Assembly: GCA_022605955.1 (NCBI GenBank)
Contig: JAKCOZ010000326.1
Location: forward strand, 1-64,000
Length of the DNA stretch: 64,000 nt
Reading direction: 5' to 3'
Origin: Rallus limicola
Lineage: Eukaryota > Chordata > Aves > Gruiformes > Rallidae
Position numbers and translations under genes: made by a program. This document shows, in pieces, positions 13,001 through 24,029 of this stretch. Position 1 is the first letter of the stretch. Every line of letters starts with the position of its first letter. A model generated the notes under the pieces. That model had not been told where the DNA came from, made no database searches, and saw only the letters and a list, made by a program, of their open reading frames with translations.

Positions 13001-14109
13001 CTTACTTCACTGCTGGCTTTTGACTTGGACTTTTTTCGATTCCCATGTCTTCATCAAGGGAAATTGTATATCTCTCATTCATGGAAATTTCCCTTCTCTG
13101 AGATATCATAAAGACAAACCCCCTTGTTTTTGTAGTCTGCTGTTGTAGCTGCCCTTAGAATGACTGAGCCCTGAACTCAGAGCCCAGCCACACCTCTGCT
13201 AACAAGAAATGCACCACAGTCTTGTTGGGTATCCCACAGCAGATAACTAAAGGGAAGAGAGGGCAGTACAGAACCATGTCATAAAGGGGATGTATCCAGC
13301 ACATTATTGAGCATAAAATTTAGCTCTGAGAGGTTTAGTCATTACTACAGAGGACTGCCAAAATTAGTGTACTTTACTTCCCATGGTTAACAGGGCAAGT
13401 GTGCTACTGGAATTTGGCCCAACGCTGTCCAGGTCCCACCCCTATGGGAGGTGAGATCTCTATTTTTCCCCAGCAACCATCTTTAAGGCTTATATCTTTT
13501 TATTGTTTTTAAAAATTACAACATTCAAAGCTTGGGAAAAATTACAGTCTACTTTGATTTAAAGACAAGATCCTTTTAGTTGGAGTTGGCATAGCTTTCT
13601 TCTCAACAGTTTATGAACTGAGATTTCCCACTGCAAGTAATGAACTGCCTCAAAAACACCTCAGAATAGCTTTGTATTTTCCTTTTTTTCTCCTTTCCTT
13701 TACTGAAGCTGCTGCTGAAAAAAAAACACCCAAGCCAGAAACTTGTGTTCTTGATTTGTCTTTTTTTCATTTTGTTTTCCTAATTTTTACAGATTATTTG
13801 ATAAGCCTCTGACTTTATCTTCTGTAAAGAAAAAACAATAAAAAATTTCTCATTTGAGAAACATTTACTAATCTTTATTTCCTCTTAGAAAGAAAAATAG
13901 CGTATTGTTAATCACTGATTTTTGTGTCTTTATTTCCTCTCTCTCTCTCCATGTCCTTATTATGATTTTTTTTTTTTAAATACTGATTTTTCAATTATTT
14001 CAATAGAATATAAAAGCAACATGAAAGTCTGAAAAAAATAATCTCAACTTATACTTGTAATCATCTTTATGTTTCTGTGTTCACCTTCTCCTCCTAATGA
14101 CTTTCTGAC
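7037..14109. other. Long AT-rich unassigned region
   Basis: About 7 kb without a recognisable gene or dispersed repeat. Visible small features are a short TG run near 8717-8729 with AC counterparts near 8764, T runs near 7380 and 7920-7960, and an A run near 12740. There is also a G-poor, C/T-rich patch around 10060-10170. Open frames of up to about 116 codons occur by chance in this AT-rich DNA and none carries a domain I recognise. It may be intronic or intergenic. Confidence 0.4.
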
Positions 14110-14131
14110 AAAAAAAAAAAAAAAAAAAAAA
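14110..14131 (+). repeat. Poly(A) run of 22
   Basis: An uninterrupted A homopolymer. No retrogene or SINE body is recognisable immediately upstream, so it is treated as a simple repeat rather than a retroposon tail. Confidence 0.8.
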
Positions 14132-14944
14132 GCTACACTTCTAAGATTTTAATGAACAGTTTAATTTTTTCCTTATCTAGTAATTGGTCCCTTTGATTTC
14201 AGTGCTTCTGCTCATAAAGTAAGATACAACCAGGTATTATCAAGGGTATATTAATCATTAACAATTATCTAAATGACTTAGGATCTTTATTTTACATAGA
14301 GTAGATTAGATTGTTTCTAAGATTAGATGCTTATGAAGAAGCCAACAACATTGTAAGAACTCCCAAGGCTAATCTATTTAAATCTTGGATCTTTCACTTA
14401 GTACTGATGGGGGCTAATCAGTGGCTTTCTACTTTCTTAGTGAGAGCAGGTGAATGTTTATTTGGTTACTCCCTCATTTTCCATCAGATGTATTATATGG
14501 ATAGTAATTTGCTACATGTATGAAGCATAACTCCTCTCTCCCAGGAACAAATGGAAAGAAATTACATCAGAGCTATTCAGTGAGACTTCAACGCTTCTGG
14601 GTTATTTCTGCAGTAGTTCACTGTGCATCCATCTTCTAGTTTGCTCAGGGCTCATTCCAAAATCAATCTGTAGCCTTATACGTGTTTATATAACATTGTA
14701 TTGGCACATTTAAGTATATAACAGCACCTCTTTCCCCCCATTGTGACTTCCAGTATCTTGTTGCAAAGCATATTATAGGGATGAGATTTTGCTTGCCCGT
14801 TATTATGGGGTGACTTTGTAAAGGTCAATGAAATGATTCTGTTTGTTCTAGTCAAAATCTGAGACACCTGGAGGGGGTGGGGGGGATAAAATCCATGGGA
14901 ATTATAATATTATAATGGTGATTTGTTTGTTTATTTATATAAAA

Positions 14945-14945
<1 letters not shown>
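14132..14945. other. Unassigned AT-rich stretch
   Basis: No gene, repeat or RNA recognised. Two short open frames (plus strand near 14311-14523, minus strand near 14676-14867) show no protein-family character. A short G-rich patch near 14870-14886 precedes the dinucleotide repeat. Confidence 0.4.
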
Positions 14946-14981
<36 letters not shown>

Positions 14982-15002
14982 TGTGCATGTGCGGGTGTGT
15001 GT
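14946..15002. repeat. (TG)n dinucleotide microsatellite
   Basis: An almost pure TG run from 14946 to about 14979 is followed by interrupted GTGTGCATGTGCGGG-type sequence. It lies just upstream of the hAT-like relic. Confidence 0.9.
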
Positions 15003-15105
15003 CCGGTTGTGTATTTCTCTCCCCTTCATCACTCTTAGACTCTCACTGCAGCCTCTGTCATAACTGAAGGGAGTAGACAGTTATCTCATGACCTAAAGGC
15101 ATTAG

Positions 15106-15725
15106 CCAAATTATCATGGATCAGACATCCGCAAAATACAAAATGAGGTTTCATTTGACATAGACATTTACATCAAACATATACAGAATAATTATTTCCA
15201 CTGGAGCATTGATGAATCAACCAATGGCAATTTAATGAGAATACTGTCTGTCCTTGTAAGTTATATTCCCCTTCAGTTGCAAAGGTGCTAGCCAAGCGCA
15301 CTGTATCACTCAGTCTTGTCAGAGTAGATGTTCTGTCACTGATTAAAGAGCTGGATGTCCTCTTTAGTCACAAAAACATTTCATGGAATAACCTTGTTTC
15401 TGTCTTAATGGATTCTTGCAATGTAATGAAAGGCTCCAAACTGGACTTGAAGAAACCCTCAGAGAGACAGAGTGTCACTTCTCACTTAGTCACCGCTGGC
15501 AATTGCTGCCACTCTGACCATAGCACACCTGAGAAGAGATGTACAAGTCATTTAAAAGGCACATTCCGTCAAATGCATAATGGGCAGGAAAAGCATCAGA
15601 AGAGTTTTTACTTCCTTCCCCCTCACCAGCCTCCTCAACTTTCAGATTTCTCAGATTTGTCACAGCCAAACGAAGGGGTCAGGCGTAAGAACGAAAATTT
15701 ATACCGTTCTGTGAGCTGTGTGTGA
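15106..15725 (+). pseudogene. hAT-type transposase fragment, frameshifted
   Basis: Two adjacent plus-strand frames together resemble the RNase-H-like catalytic core of hAT-superfamily transposases, of the kind also found in ZMYM- and ZBED-like domesticated proteins. The first frame is open from 15106 to the stop at 15289 and contains WSIDESTNGNL at about 15202-15234, like the conserved DEST motif of this fold. The second is open from the GTG-initiated segment at 15285 to the stop at 15723-15725. It contains an ISWNNLVSVLMDSCNVMKGS segment with an aspartate codon at 15411-15413, matching the family's conserved D-x(4)-M-x-G pattern, and then HLVTAGNCCHSDHS near 15483-15520. The frames join across a frameshift between about 15262 and 15280. 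The fragment covers only part of a usual transposase of 500 residues or more. I see no BED finger, dimerisation domain or terminal inverted repeats. The residues after about 15560 no longer look like the family. It is most likely an old, dead insertion; an exapted exon cannot be excluded. Confidence 0.6.
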
Positions 15726-17744
15726 CATGCTGATGGCACCTTGGTAATCTCTGCCAGGCAAATAATTTCTCAGGGTTTGTGGGGAGGAAAGGGGGGAAAG
15801 GAAAAGAGAACTGACGTTGCAGTTTCACTCCACATCTGCTGCCAATTTTAAGGAGCCACTAATTCACAAACTATATGGTAAGCACATTTAACTGTTCTAG
15901 CATTTTTCTCATGCTTCATGAAAACAGAGATAATAACTGGTAAACCAACTGTAAAATTAAAAGAACTAGATGTTGCCAATAAAGACCATCATTTCAGGAA
16001 AATAAATTTGTTTCTTGGAAGCTGCTCTCTAACGTATGCGTTAGGTGCCCACAAGAAAAGCAATTCAACCAGAGAGTAAATTGATCTTGCTCCACTGGTT
16101 TATATGAACAGAGCAAAAATATACACCAACAGGTTATCACTTAATAACTCTTTGTTTCCCTAATATTGAATCAATAGCAGGATCACTTGGAGTCATCAAA
16201 TCTTGAAGTGCAATGTAAAAAGTAATTCAAGGACACACACCCGTAGACACACAGACACACATGCGCACACAAGCACTGCTGGAGGAATAAACATTTCCAA
16301 GACAAAATGTGCCATCACTCTTAAAACAATATTTGTCTTCTGTAGATAAGACACAGTAGCTTAACATCTCCTCATTGAACTCACGGTCCAAAGCACCTGC
16401 TAGTACAACTCCTCTCACTTCTGCAGAGGAAGTGGTTGTATATACAGATAGAATTCTGTTTTAATGATCATTGTAGGTGCTTTCCAACTGGAAATATTCT
16501 GTTCTGTTCTGTTCTGTTCTGTTCTATTTTATTTTATTCTTCTACTGACAGACAGTTACAAAAGCTGGGAGGTTTGTGGTTGGGCTTTAAACCACGTCCA
16601 TTTTGCCAACAATCACAATGTTAATGTTGCTTCTTCTATTTTTGTATCTCAAATTAGGGGAATGAAGCCTCTTTGAGAAGAGAGACAAGCTTCTGGGGTG
16701 GTCACTTACTAAACTGCAATGTATAGAACCACCCTCGGTCTGAAATTTTCTCCATCAGCAGACCAGATTTCAGGACCTATACAGGTTTCTTTTACTGTCA
16801 GTAAAGAGAAACAGGCAGGTCTAGGGTGAATCTCATATGATCTAATTCTAATGACTACATTAGGGTAAGGTAAGTAGCATCTGAAATTATTTTATTTTTT
16901 TCCTTTTTTGGTACTAAAAATCACCTAAGATACTTAGCACAAAGTCAGCTGTCTACAGTAAATTAATGCATCTTATGAAGGACTGGTATAAGCCACATAC
17001 TTGATCATACACATATGGTCCATTAGAATGGGCAAAGTACAATTTCTATCAACAACAGTACACAAGAAGGAAATGCATCTAGAAGAAAATCAAACCACTT
17101 TATTCCCTTAGTTGAAAGACTAACTTTCATGGGGAAAAGATTCTCACTTAAAATGAAAAATAATTCAGGACAAGCTGTGAAGCATTCACATTCCCTCTTT
17201 TCCATGAAAACAGTCTGTGAATCTCTCTTAGGATTCCCTCCTGTATACATAAAGAAAAAAAAAACAAAACCAACTCTTATATCTGAGCACTAGGTTTCTC
17301 TGTGCTAGCAATATAAGGAGTAACAGTATTTTCATTGGAAAAGTCTAATCTAGACAAATTAATAAAATAACTTCTTTTTTCTATTGCTCACTTCTGAATA
17401 AGCAAATCAGTGTGAGATGCAGATGCCATCCTGTTGGTTATTGTTGCATATGATAGGCCCTAGGACAATAACCTGGTTTGATGTTTGTAACACTAACCAC
17501 AGCACTAGCTGCACCGTCATACCAGTGGTCAAATTTCCACTCATAGTGGGTGAAAATAAGAAAAAGAAACAGAAAAAAAGTTATATTTCAGGGGCATGAA
17601 TTAATTGGAAAACTGCATTTCCACTACAGTTGATATTAAGCTTTTCCAGTGACACCAGAACTGTGAAATATAGCTGACTCAAGGGGTAGGAAAATAGAGG
17701 AATATGTTTTCCTGACAACTGACACATGGCCTGCTGTCTCCTTA
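15726..17744. other. Unassigned stretch with small simple repeats
   Basis: No gene recognised. A purine-rich patch lies at about 15780-15810, short CACACA runs at about 16231-16272, and a TTCTG pentamer repeat at 16497. Open frames here follow the simple repeats or are short. Confidence 0.4.
16497..16538. repeat. (TTCTG)n then (TTTTA)n short tandem repeat
   Basis: About five to six TTCTG units run from 16497 to 16525 and change directly into ATTTT-type units up to 16538. A compound pentanucleotide microsatellite. Confidence 0.85.
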
Positions 17745-17910
17745 AAAGGCTGCTGGCCATCCGCTCTGCTTCCTGGCTCCCGCAGGCCACCCTGGGTCTC
17801 AGCAGCAACGGGTGAATTTCAGCGAAGTTTGGCTGCTCGAATACAGTGCACTGCAGCCAGGAAACCGGACTGGAAATCACAGACGATTGATTCCTCTCGC
17901 TGGGTTTCCA
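17745..17910. other. Small CpG cluster in AT-rich DNA
   Basis: Eight CpG dinucleotides occur between 17762 and 17899, in surroundings where CpG is rare. A minus-strand open frame of 99 codons (17581-17880) crosses it without a recognisable domain, and a plausible acceptor (TGTGATTTCCAG on the minus strand) lies at its right side. It could be a short promoter-like element, an exon, or part of an undiagnosed repeat. It is too short for a classical CpG island. Confidence 0.25.
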
Positions 17911-18772
17911 GCATCACCTGGTTTGGAGATATAAATCAAGGCCTCTATTTCTCTTAGTCTAGAAAGAAGTAAAAAGGACCGCAGCCCATTTATTTTAAAT
18001 TAAATGAAACTCTCTTTCTTTTTTTTTCTCTTTCAAATTTTAAGTATGGTTCCATGCTAGTCCTGATCTACACTGGTGAGAAAAGATGTCGGCTCTCGTT
18101 TTTCATCAGGACTAGTTGCTTTATTAGCTCAGACTTTATTTTAGCTTCGAGGAGTAAAATAAATGTCTAATAATGATAAAAGGATTACATTTATGTTATG
18201 GATTGTATATTCAGAGTACTGTAAATATCAATAAATCAGTCTTTTTCAAGTGCCATGACTCTGTATTAATAATCCATTCAGAGAAGAAACAGGCCAAAAA
18301 GTCACTTTGCAAGAGCTACACACAGAAGCAAATGTACACTGATCTTTCAGATGTCCTGATCAGGACCATTCCTCCACAAAACAAGATTTCTTAATTAGCT
18401 CGTCTGCTTATAGGGTGAATTGGAAGGAATGTGTGTCTGTGTGTACAGGTGTGAGAAGCTTCTGGAGTCTCAAAATAGAGGTGATGCTTATCTAGGCCAT
18501 AAAGGCAACAGAAAGGATATTTACCTCTGAGGGGATGCCTGCACAAGAGCTTTGTAGAAAACCGGTTGGTACTCTGAAAACTTCAGTGGCTGATTCTCAA
18601 AAACACAAGTGTGTGGTTGCATCCCTAATTTGTGTGTGCCGCCACCATTCTCAGGGATGCCAATAAAGCAGCAGTGAATGGGCAGCTGTATGCACACCAG
18701 CAGGCATTTTAACAGGCAGTTATGAGATTTCCTGGTGCAGCTGATGAGAGGCACATAGGGAGTTCAGTACCA
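17911..18772. other. Unassigned stretch
   Basis: No gene or repeat recognised. It is moderately complex, with a short TGTGTCTGTGTGTAC patch near 18430-18448. Confidence 0.35.
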
Positions 18773-19181
18773 TGGGTCCAAAACGCCAACAGTGAAACGG
18801 TTAAATGGATGCTTTACTGAGGCAAGAAGCTTAAACACAGACCTAGCAGCTGTTTCCACATAAAACAGCTCTACCCCTTTTTCACCAGCTCTATGCTCTC
18901 ACCTGGTTCTACAGTTTTATTTATATGGCTCTGGCTCACCTGATTTGGTCTGAAGAAGGCAGTGGGAGCTGCCCACTCAAGAGAGGGACATGATGGCAGG
19001 ATTTAAGGTTACACTCTTAAAAAGCACTGCAGAATTGTGCCGTACAGTTTGGTTTGGTACAATTCCCCTAGCTCTCTCTGAGGAATGGGAGCACACAGCC
19101 TAACACATCAGGGTTAAGAAATAAGGCACAGACTTTCTACCAAGTTGGCATTTTGCTTCTTGACAGAGTCCATGCTTAAAG
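18773..19181 (-). mobile_element. Solo LTR-like element with TATA and poly(A) signals
   Basis: Read on the minus strand this looks like a retroviral LTR. A U3-like segment leads to a TATA-type CATATAAATAAAAC at about 18919-18933. About 105 bases on, AGTAAA (complement at 18814-18819) lies in TTGCCTCAGTAAAGCATCC, the usual form of an LTR poly(A) signal. A U5-like end CCGTTTCACTGTTGGCG and then TTGGACCCA reach about 18773. The left edge is fairly firm; the right edge is uncertain and could lie near 19110. A 7-base direct repeat TCAGTAC occurs at 18764-18770 and 19182-19188, which could be a target duplication, but the implied ends are not TG...CA. No gag, pol or env is adjacent. The call is structural inference plus a remembered bird LTR pattern. 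Confidence 0.45.
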
Positions 19182-21224
19182 TCAGTACTGAGCAAAACAA
19201 CTAATAAGCAGCTCAGAAATTTCCCCCACCTATACCAGCTCTGTGTGTTTAGAATATTTTCCCCTTAAACAATTTCACCTGGATACACGTGATAGCTATT
19301 GCTGATTCATTCAGCCTTTGCACTTCATACAACACACTCTGGTGCTTTCAAGAAGTTACTGTGAAATAAATTAAAATACTAAAAAATCCCAAAACCAAAC
19401 CCCACAAAAAACCAAATCTAAGATCCCAAGTTGCAATGTATACTCTAAAGAAATATGTACAATAATTTTCATTGTTTGTGCCTAGTCCTGTTTATTACCA
19501 AATGTTTAACAGCATGAAGTTCAACAGATTGAACAGCTAATAGTGGTAGGTATTGAATTTACAATTGAACACAAAGTGGATGAGTCTATTATAAAGCTTG
19601 TCCAGGGAATGCATTTATGAGACATCCTCTAATCAGGCAAAGAGAGGGGGCATGTTTGTCCTTTCTTTGTTGCATTGTGAGTTAGTGTTACATTGAAAGA
19701 CTGGCTCGTATCCAGGAAACAGCAGATGTGAGTGGATAGATGTTTTTTTCCTTGCCTTTCACTTAAAATAGGTCAGTTTCCAAAATTTAATTATAAAAAG
19801 ATCATCAGAATTGTTTCTTTGACAATTAAAATAATTATGAATATAAGCTCAGAAGACTTCCCCTCCATCTCACTATATGTTTCCTGACTCTGGCTCACTG
19901 CCACCACTTTTAAATGTGATTTTTGCATGCATTGCAAAGCTCCAAATGTTTCAGAGAGCTTTGAATATTTGATTTATTGAGTTGTTTTAATGCAGCTTAA
20001 TTCAACTTGTACCTACCTTCTTTGGATACTGGAGGAACTGTGGTGTTGGTTTACATTGTAAAATGGAAACATATATCTTGTTGTGATATTGATGTTATCC
20101 TGATATGTTGCAATATTTAACTATTCATAGTGCCACTGAGAAGGACTGATACCAAGAACGTAAGATCAATGCTTCCATTTTGTTTCAAAGAATAGTTCAT
20201 GAAAATAAAAGACCATGTTCCCTCCTGGATTGCATTTTCTTTCCTCTCCATGGATGTCCTATTCAGATGAGAATGCAGATAATGGGCTATTTTGTTCTTT
20301 TTCTATCTAGATTGACAAATCATCATCTGTGTACTCTCACTTATTCATAGTATAGAACAATTATTTCTTAATACTATTACATTTTCAATAACTGTAAAAT
20401 ATTAAAATATTAGCAATATTTTTATTCATTCTTTACAAAAAATTAAATATTGTCACTTTCTTTTGTCATAGACACACAGGCTATGACATGCCTTAGGCAG
20501 AGATAGAAACTTGGAGAACAAGAAAAGAGGATCTGTGTGACTAGGCAAAGGGCCTCATAACTTTTTTTTTTTTTTTTTTTCCCTCACTTACTGGCCTACT
20601 TGTGTCTAAACTCACAGATAAATCTCTGCTTCTGAATGGAGTTATACATCTCATTATTGGAGTAATCACTCTTAATATAGTTCCTATAAACTTCAAGTAA
20701 TTATAGTGGGATCTTTTAAGAACATATTCATAGTATGCTGTAGCTAAGAACAAACTATGCCTCAGTTCTTTACCCATCTTCCATGAGTAGGTACTTCACA
20801 GCACAATCAATCCTTTGCAGCAACTAATACGCTATAAAACCACGTCTAAAATATAAATTGCAGAGTGTGAAGCATAGATGCATTCAGTTCAAGATAGAAT
20901 TAAATAGGTTAGTGTTTGGGATTCAGATTAAAATATTTGTAGAAAAAGTCTTGGAAGTATAAAAAGTGTTCTTGGTTATATTTTAATTTGTACTGATTTA
21001 TCTTGCTACTTTATTTATCCATTTATAATAGATTAAAACAAACAAACAAACAGAAAACAAACAACCAAAACTCCCTTCTTTTTTGTGGCTTGTTGATGGT
21101 ATGTGTTATCTCAAGTGGATCTTTTCAGAGCCTTTAATGATTAGAAAATCCACATATAAGAGAATATATTAGTTTTTCCTTTACAGAAAACTTGACATTC
21201 ATGTAGTTAGAAATGACTTTCTTC
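19182..21224. other. AT-rich unassigned stretch
   Basis: No gene recognised. An A/C-rich low-complexity patch lies at 19376-19420, a poly(T) of 19 at 20562-20580, and a CAAA-type run at about 21038-21068, just before the pentamer satellite. Confidence 0.4.
20562..20580. repeat. Poly(T) run of 19
   Basis: Uninterrupted T homopolymer followed by CCCTCACTTACTGG. No retroposon body is recognised on either side. Confidence 0.75.
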
Positions 21225-21441
21225 TTCCCTTCCCTTCCCTTCCCTTCCCTTCCCTTCCCTTCCCTTCCCTTCCCTTCCCTTCCCTTCCCTTCCCTTCCCT
21301 TCCCTTCCCTTCCCTTCCCTTCCCTTCCCTTCCCTTCCCTTCCCTTCCCTTCCCTTCCCTTCCCTTCCCTTCCCTTCCCTTCCCTTCCCTTCCCTTCCCT
21401 TCCCTTCCCTTCCCTTCCCTTCCCTTCCCTTCCCTTCCCTT
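21225..21441. repeat. (TTCCC)n / (AAGGG)n satellite, about 43 units
   Basis: A perfect pentanucleotide array of about 217 bases, pyrimidine on the plus strand. It runs out into imperfect T/C-rich sequence to about 21475. On the minus strand it is GGG runs spaced by AA, a canonical G-quadruplex-capable and mirror-repeat sequence. All long open frames across it are artefacts of the repeat, which is open in every frame. Confidence 0.98.
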
Positions 21442-22730
21442 CTTCTCTTTGTCTTTCTTTTCTCTTTCTTCCCCATCTCCCAACCTTGTGGATGTCACAA
21501 CTCAAAGACTTCTGTGTATATTTAGGACTAGAATACTCATGTCCAATACTTGATTAACATCTTTGTTCTCTCCCTGCCATCTCTCCTGAAAAAAAGTCTT
21601 TTGCCTTTTTATTAGAAACATGTTGTGCAGTGATAGCAACAAAATGGATGAACAGTGTGCTAAGAACACCTGCAATAACCTCAGTCATGGCTATGCTTCT
21701 GAAATGAAACACCCTGAACACTAATTCAGAGGTGTTAAAGCAGGGATCTTCTTCAATGGGTTCTGATGTTTCTCAGGTTGTTTTCATTGCTATTTGCCCA
21801 TTGTGCCCTTCAGTCCTCCTCCTCCTATGCTCACAGAGCCTTGTAGTGCTTTGTTAAAAGCACTGTTGTAGTCAAGGTGAGAGAAAGAGAAATATCTTAT
21901 AAAGAATATGACTGCAATTTTCTATCAGTTATTGCACTCATAAGATGAATTAAAAAATTCTCAGACAGATGAAGAGGCAGACCAAATTTGACTGCCATGT
22001 TATGGGCTTGGTATGTAAAATTAAAGGTGGGTGACACTCTAGGGTAATATTTTTTTCAGTTGTAATTGGTGTAAGAATGAATTTCTGCCAGATTTTTATA
22101 ATCATTTAGCTGTCTGTCTTGAATTTGAGATAGGTAAGTTGGTTGTTATTTGCTACTAAACTAAATAAAAGTGAGGAAAATCATCCAACATAGCTCAATT
22201 AATTTATTGTCTAGGTGTGTAAGAGACCATAACCAATTAACAATATAAAATATGTTGCAAACATGTTGTCCGTTGTGGTTTTGAGGCAGTTAATAAGGAG
22301 GCCAGCTCAGTATGCCTTTTCAAGTTTCCTTCATATTCTACTTCTTTAAAACATATAGTTTTATAGAATTTCAGAAAAAAAAAGCCCATCTGCTTATCTT
22401 TAGAGCAAATGTTCCAAAAATATCAACATATACCAGACACACAAATTATTATTTCTGGTATCCGTTTGACAATTGTAAAAAAAGAAACATAAAAGTGACT
22501 GCAAAGCATCTGAGCCTAGTAGAAGGAAGAAAGTCTTCATATTTATAAAACAGAACCAAAGGTTATATGAAGTTTAATAGGTCTCTTGATGTGTGTATTG
22601 GAGGTCCAGTTCAGTGTTTAATATGTTGCAGAAAGGACCTTCATAACAGATTTTAAAATATCCTCTTGAAAATGTAGCTATGGTTAAAATAAACCAGACC
22701 GTAAAGTTATAAGGCCCATTAATGGATCAG
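21442..22730. other. Unassigned stretch between the two AAGGG satellites
   Basis: No gene or dispersed repeat recognised. It is AT-rich and otherwise of ordinary complexity; a short open frame at 22312-22548 has no family resemblance. Confidence 0.4.
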
Positions 22731-22911
22731 CTTCCCTTCCCTTCCCTTCCCTTCCCTTCCCTTCCCTTCCCTTCCCTTCCCTTCCCTTCCCTTCCCTTCC
22801 CTTCCCTTCCCTTCCCTTCCCTTCCCTTCCCTTCCCTTCCCTTCCCTTCCCTTCCCTTCCCTTCCCTTCCCTTCCCTTCCCTTCCCTTCCCTTCCCTTCC
22901 CTTCCCTTCCC
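22731..22911. repeat. (CTTCC)n / (AAGGG)n satellite, about 36 units
   Basis: A second perfect array of the same pentamer in the same orientation as the one at 21225. It changes at its right edge into a CCCCTT hexamer array. Confidence 0.98.
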
Positions 22912-23065
22912 CTTCCCTTCCCCTTCCCCTTCCCCTTCCCCTTCCCCTTCCCCTTCTCCAATCCCCTTTCCCATTCCTCTTCCCCTTCCCCATTCCCCTT
23001 CCCCATTCCCCTTCCCCATTCCCCATTCCCCTTCCCCATTCCCATTCTCATTCCCCTTCCCCTTC
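22912..23065. repeat. (CCCCTT)n and CCCCATT variant array
   Basis: Hexamer units with runs of four C follow on directly from the pentamer and become interspersed with CCCCATTC variants toward 23065. On the minus strand this gives GGGG runs, raising quadruplex potential further. The array then decays into ordinary T/C-rich sequence to about 23130. Confidence 0.92.
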
Positions 23066-23130
23066 TTGCTCTTTCATTTGCCATCTTTTCTTTCCTGCTG
23101 CTGTTTTTGCTTTTCTTTTGCTTTTCCTTT

Positions 23131-24029
23131 TTAATCTGTAATGACAATGATGCTACAGTGTGTTCCAACTTTCTTTTGTATTTGTGATACAAATACCACA
23201 AATAATAAACTTATCTATGACTTTTTAATTGATGTTCATGATAGCTGTGATTTCCAGACACTATCCTGTCCAAACACTGGATTCTCAAAAAACTATGTAG
23301 TGCCTAATATTGCACAAAAATGTAATAGCTTCTCCTCTCTCTTGATGAAGTCTCTCTTGATGAAGATTCAATATTGTAGCCTTCAATACTGTATATACAA
23401 AAGTTTGTAACATTACAGCCCAGTAAAGGTGCAAAACAGCTCTAGCTATTACTGACTCACCCTCAACAAGAAAAAGAAAGCACGTATTGAAGTTGTAATG
23501 GATTTCTGTGTGATTATCAGTGCATTTTCTCAATAGGGGGCCACATCTTTCTCCACGTTTCTCCATCTCTATGCCATCTTATGTATTTTAGAAAGCACAC
23601 CTGTTGCCAGATCTCTTCAAAGTCAAAAGCAGTAACATAAGCTGGTTTCTTCTTTCTTTTTTCTTTTTCTTTTTTTCCTCTCTGACTTAATGTTTTATTT
23701 CCATTTTGGTAAACACAAGTTTTCAGTAATTCCCATTTTCCTCTTCTGTCTATTTTTTGTATTGGAAAACTGTTGAGTGTCACTTCATAAAACGATTGTG
23801 TCATTTGCTGTGAGAAATCTTGTCCTCTGGGGGCGTATGGGATCCATTATTCAGTGAAAAGGAAGAGCACCTTTGGCAACAAACTTTCCAACTTAGTCAG
23901 CAGGGCTTTATAGTTGCTGGGCGAGGGTATCCTCAGTCAAAAGTCATGTCTTACAGAGACAAGCCAGGTCCTCCTGTGGTAGTCAGTCAACAGGTTAAAA
24001 AATGTGAAAAACTTCAAGGGAAGTTACTC
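23131..24029. other. Unassigned stretch, possibly including CR1 5' sequence
   Basis: No gene recognised. A pyrimidine-rich patch lies near 23645-23690. The last 200 bases (from about 23820) are open on the plus strand and adjoin CR1 homology. They could be the CR1 5' region, but I cannot align them. Confidence 0.35.

Noticed and set aside
14110..14131. Tail of a processed pseudogene
   Set aside because: The sequence upstream of the A run is ordinary T/A-rich DNA with no gene-like frame or polyadenylation signal at the right distance.
21134..21557. Long open frames of about 90-120 codons on both strands across the first AAGGG array
   Set aside because: A pentamer without stop codons is open in every phase; the products are pure REGKG or FPSLP repeats with no coding evidence.
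21225..23065. CRISPR array or telomeric repeat
   Set aside because: The units are contiguous 5- to 6-base tandem repeats with no spacers, and the motif is AAGGG rather than TTAGGG.
22684..23201. Open frames up to 160 codons across the second satellite
   Set aside because: Same artefact: translated simple repeat in several overlapping frames on both strands.
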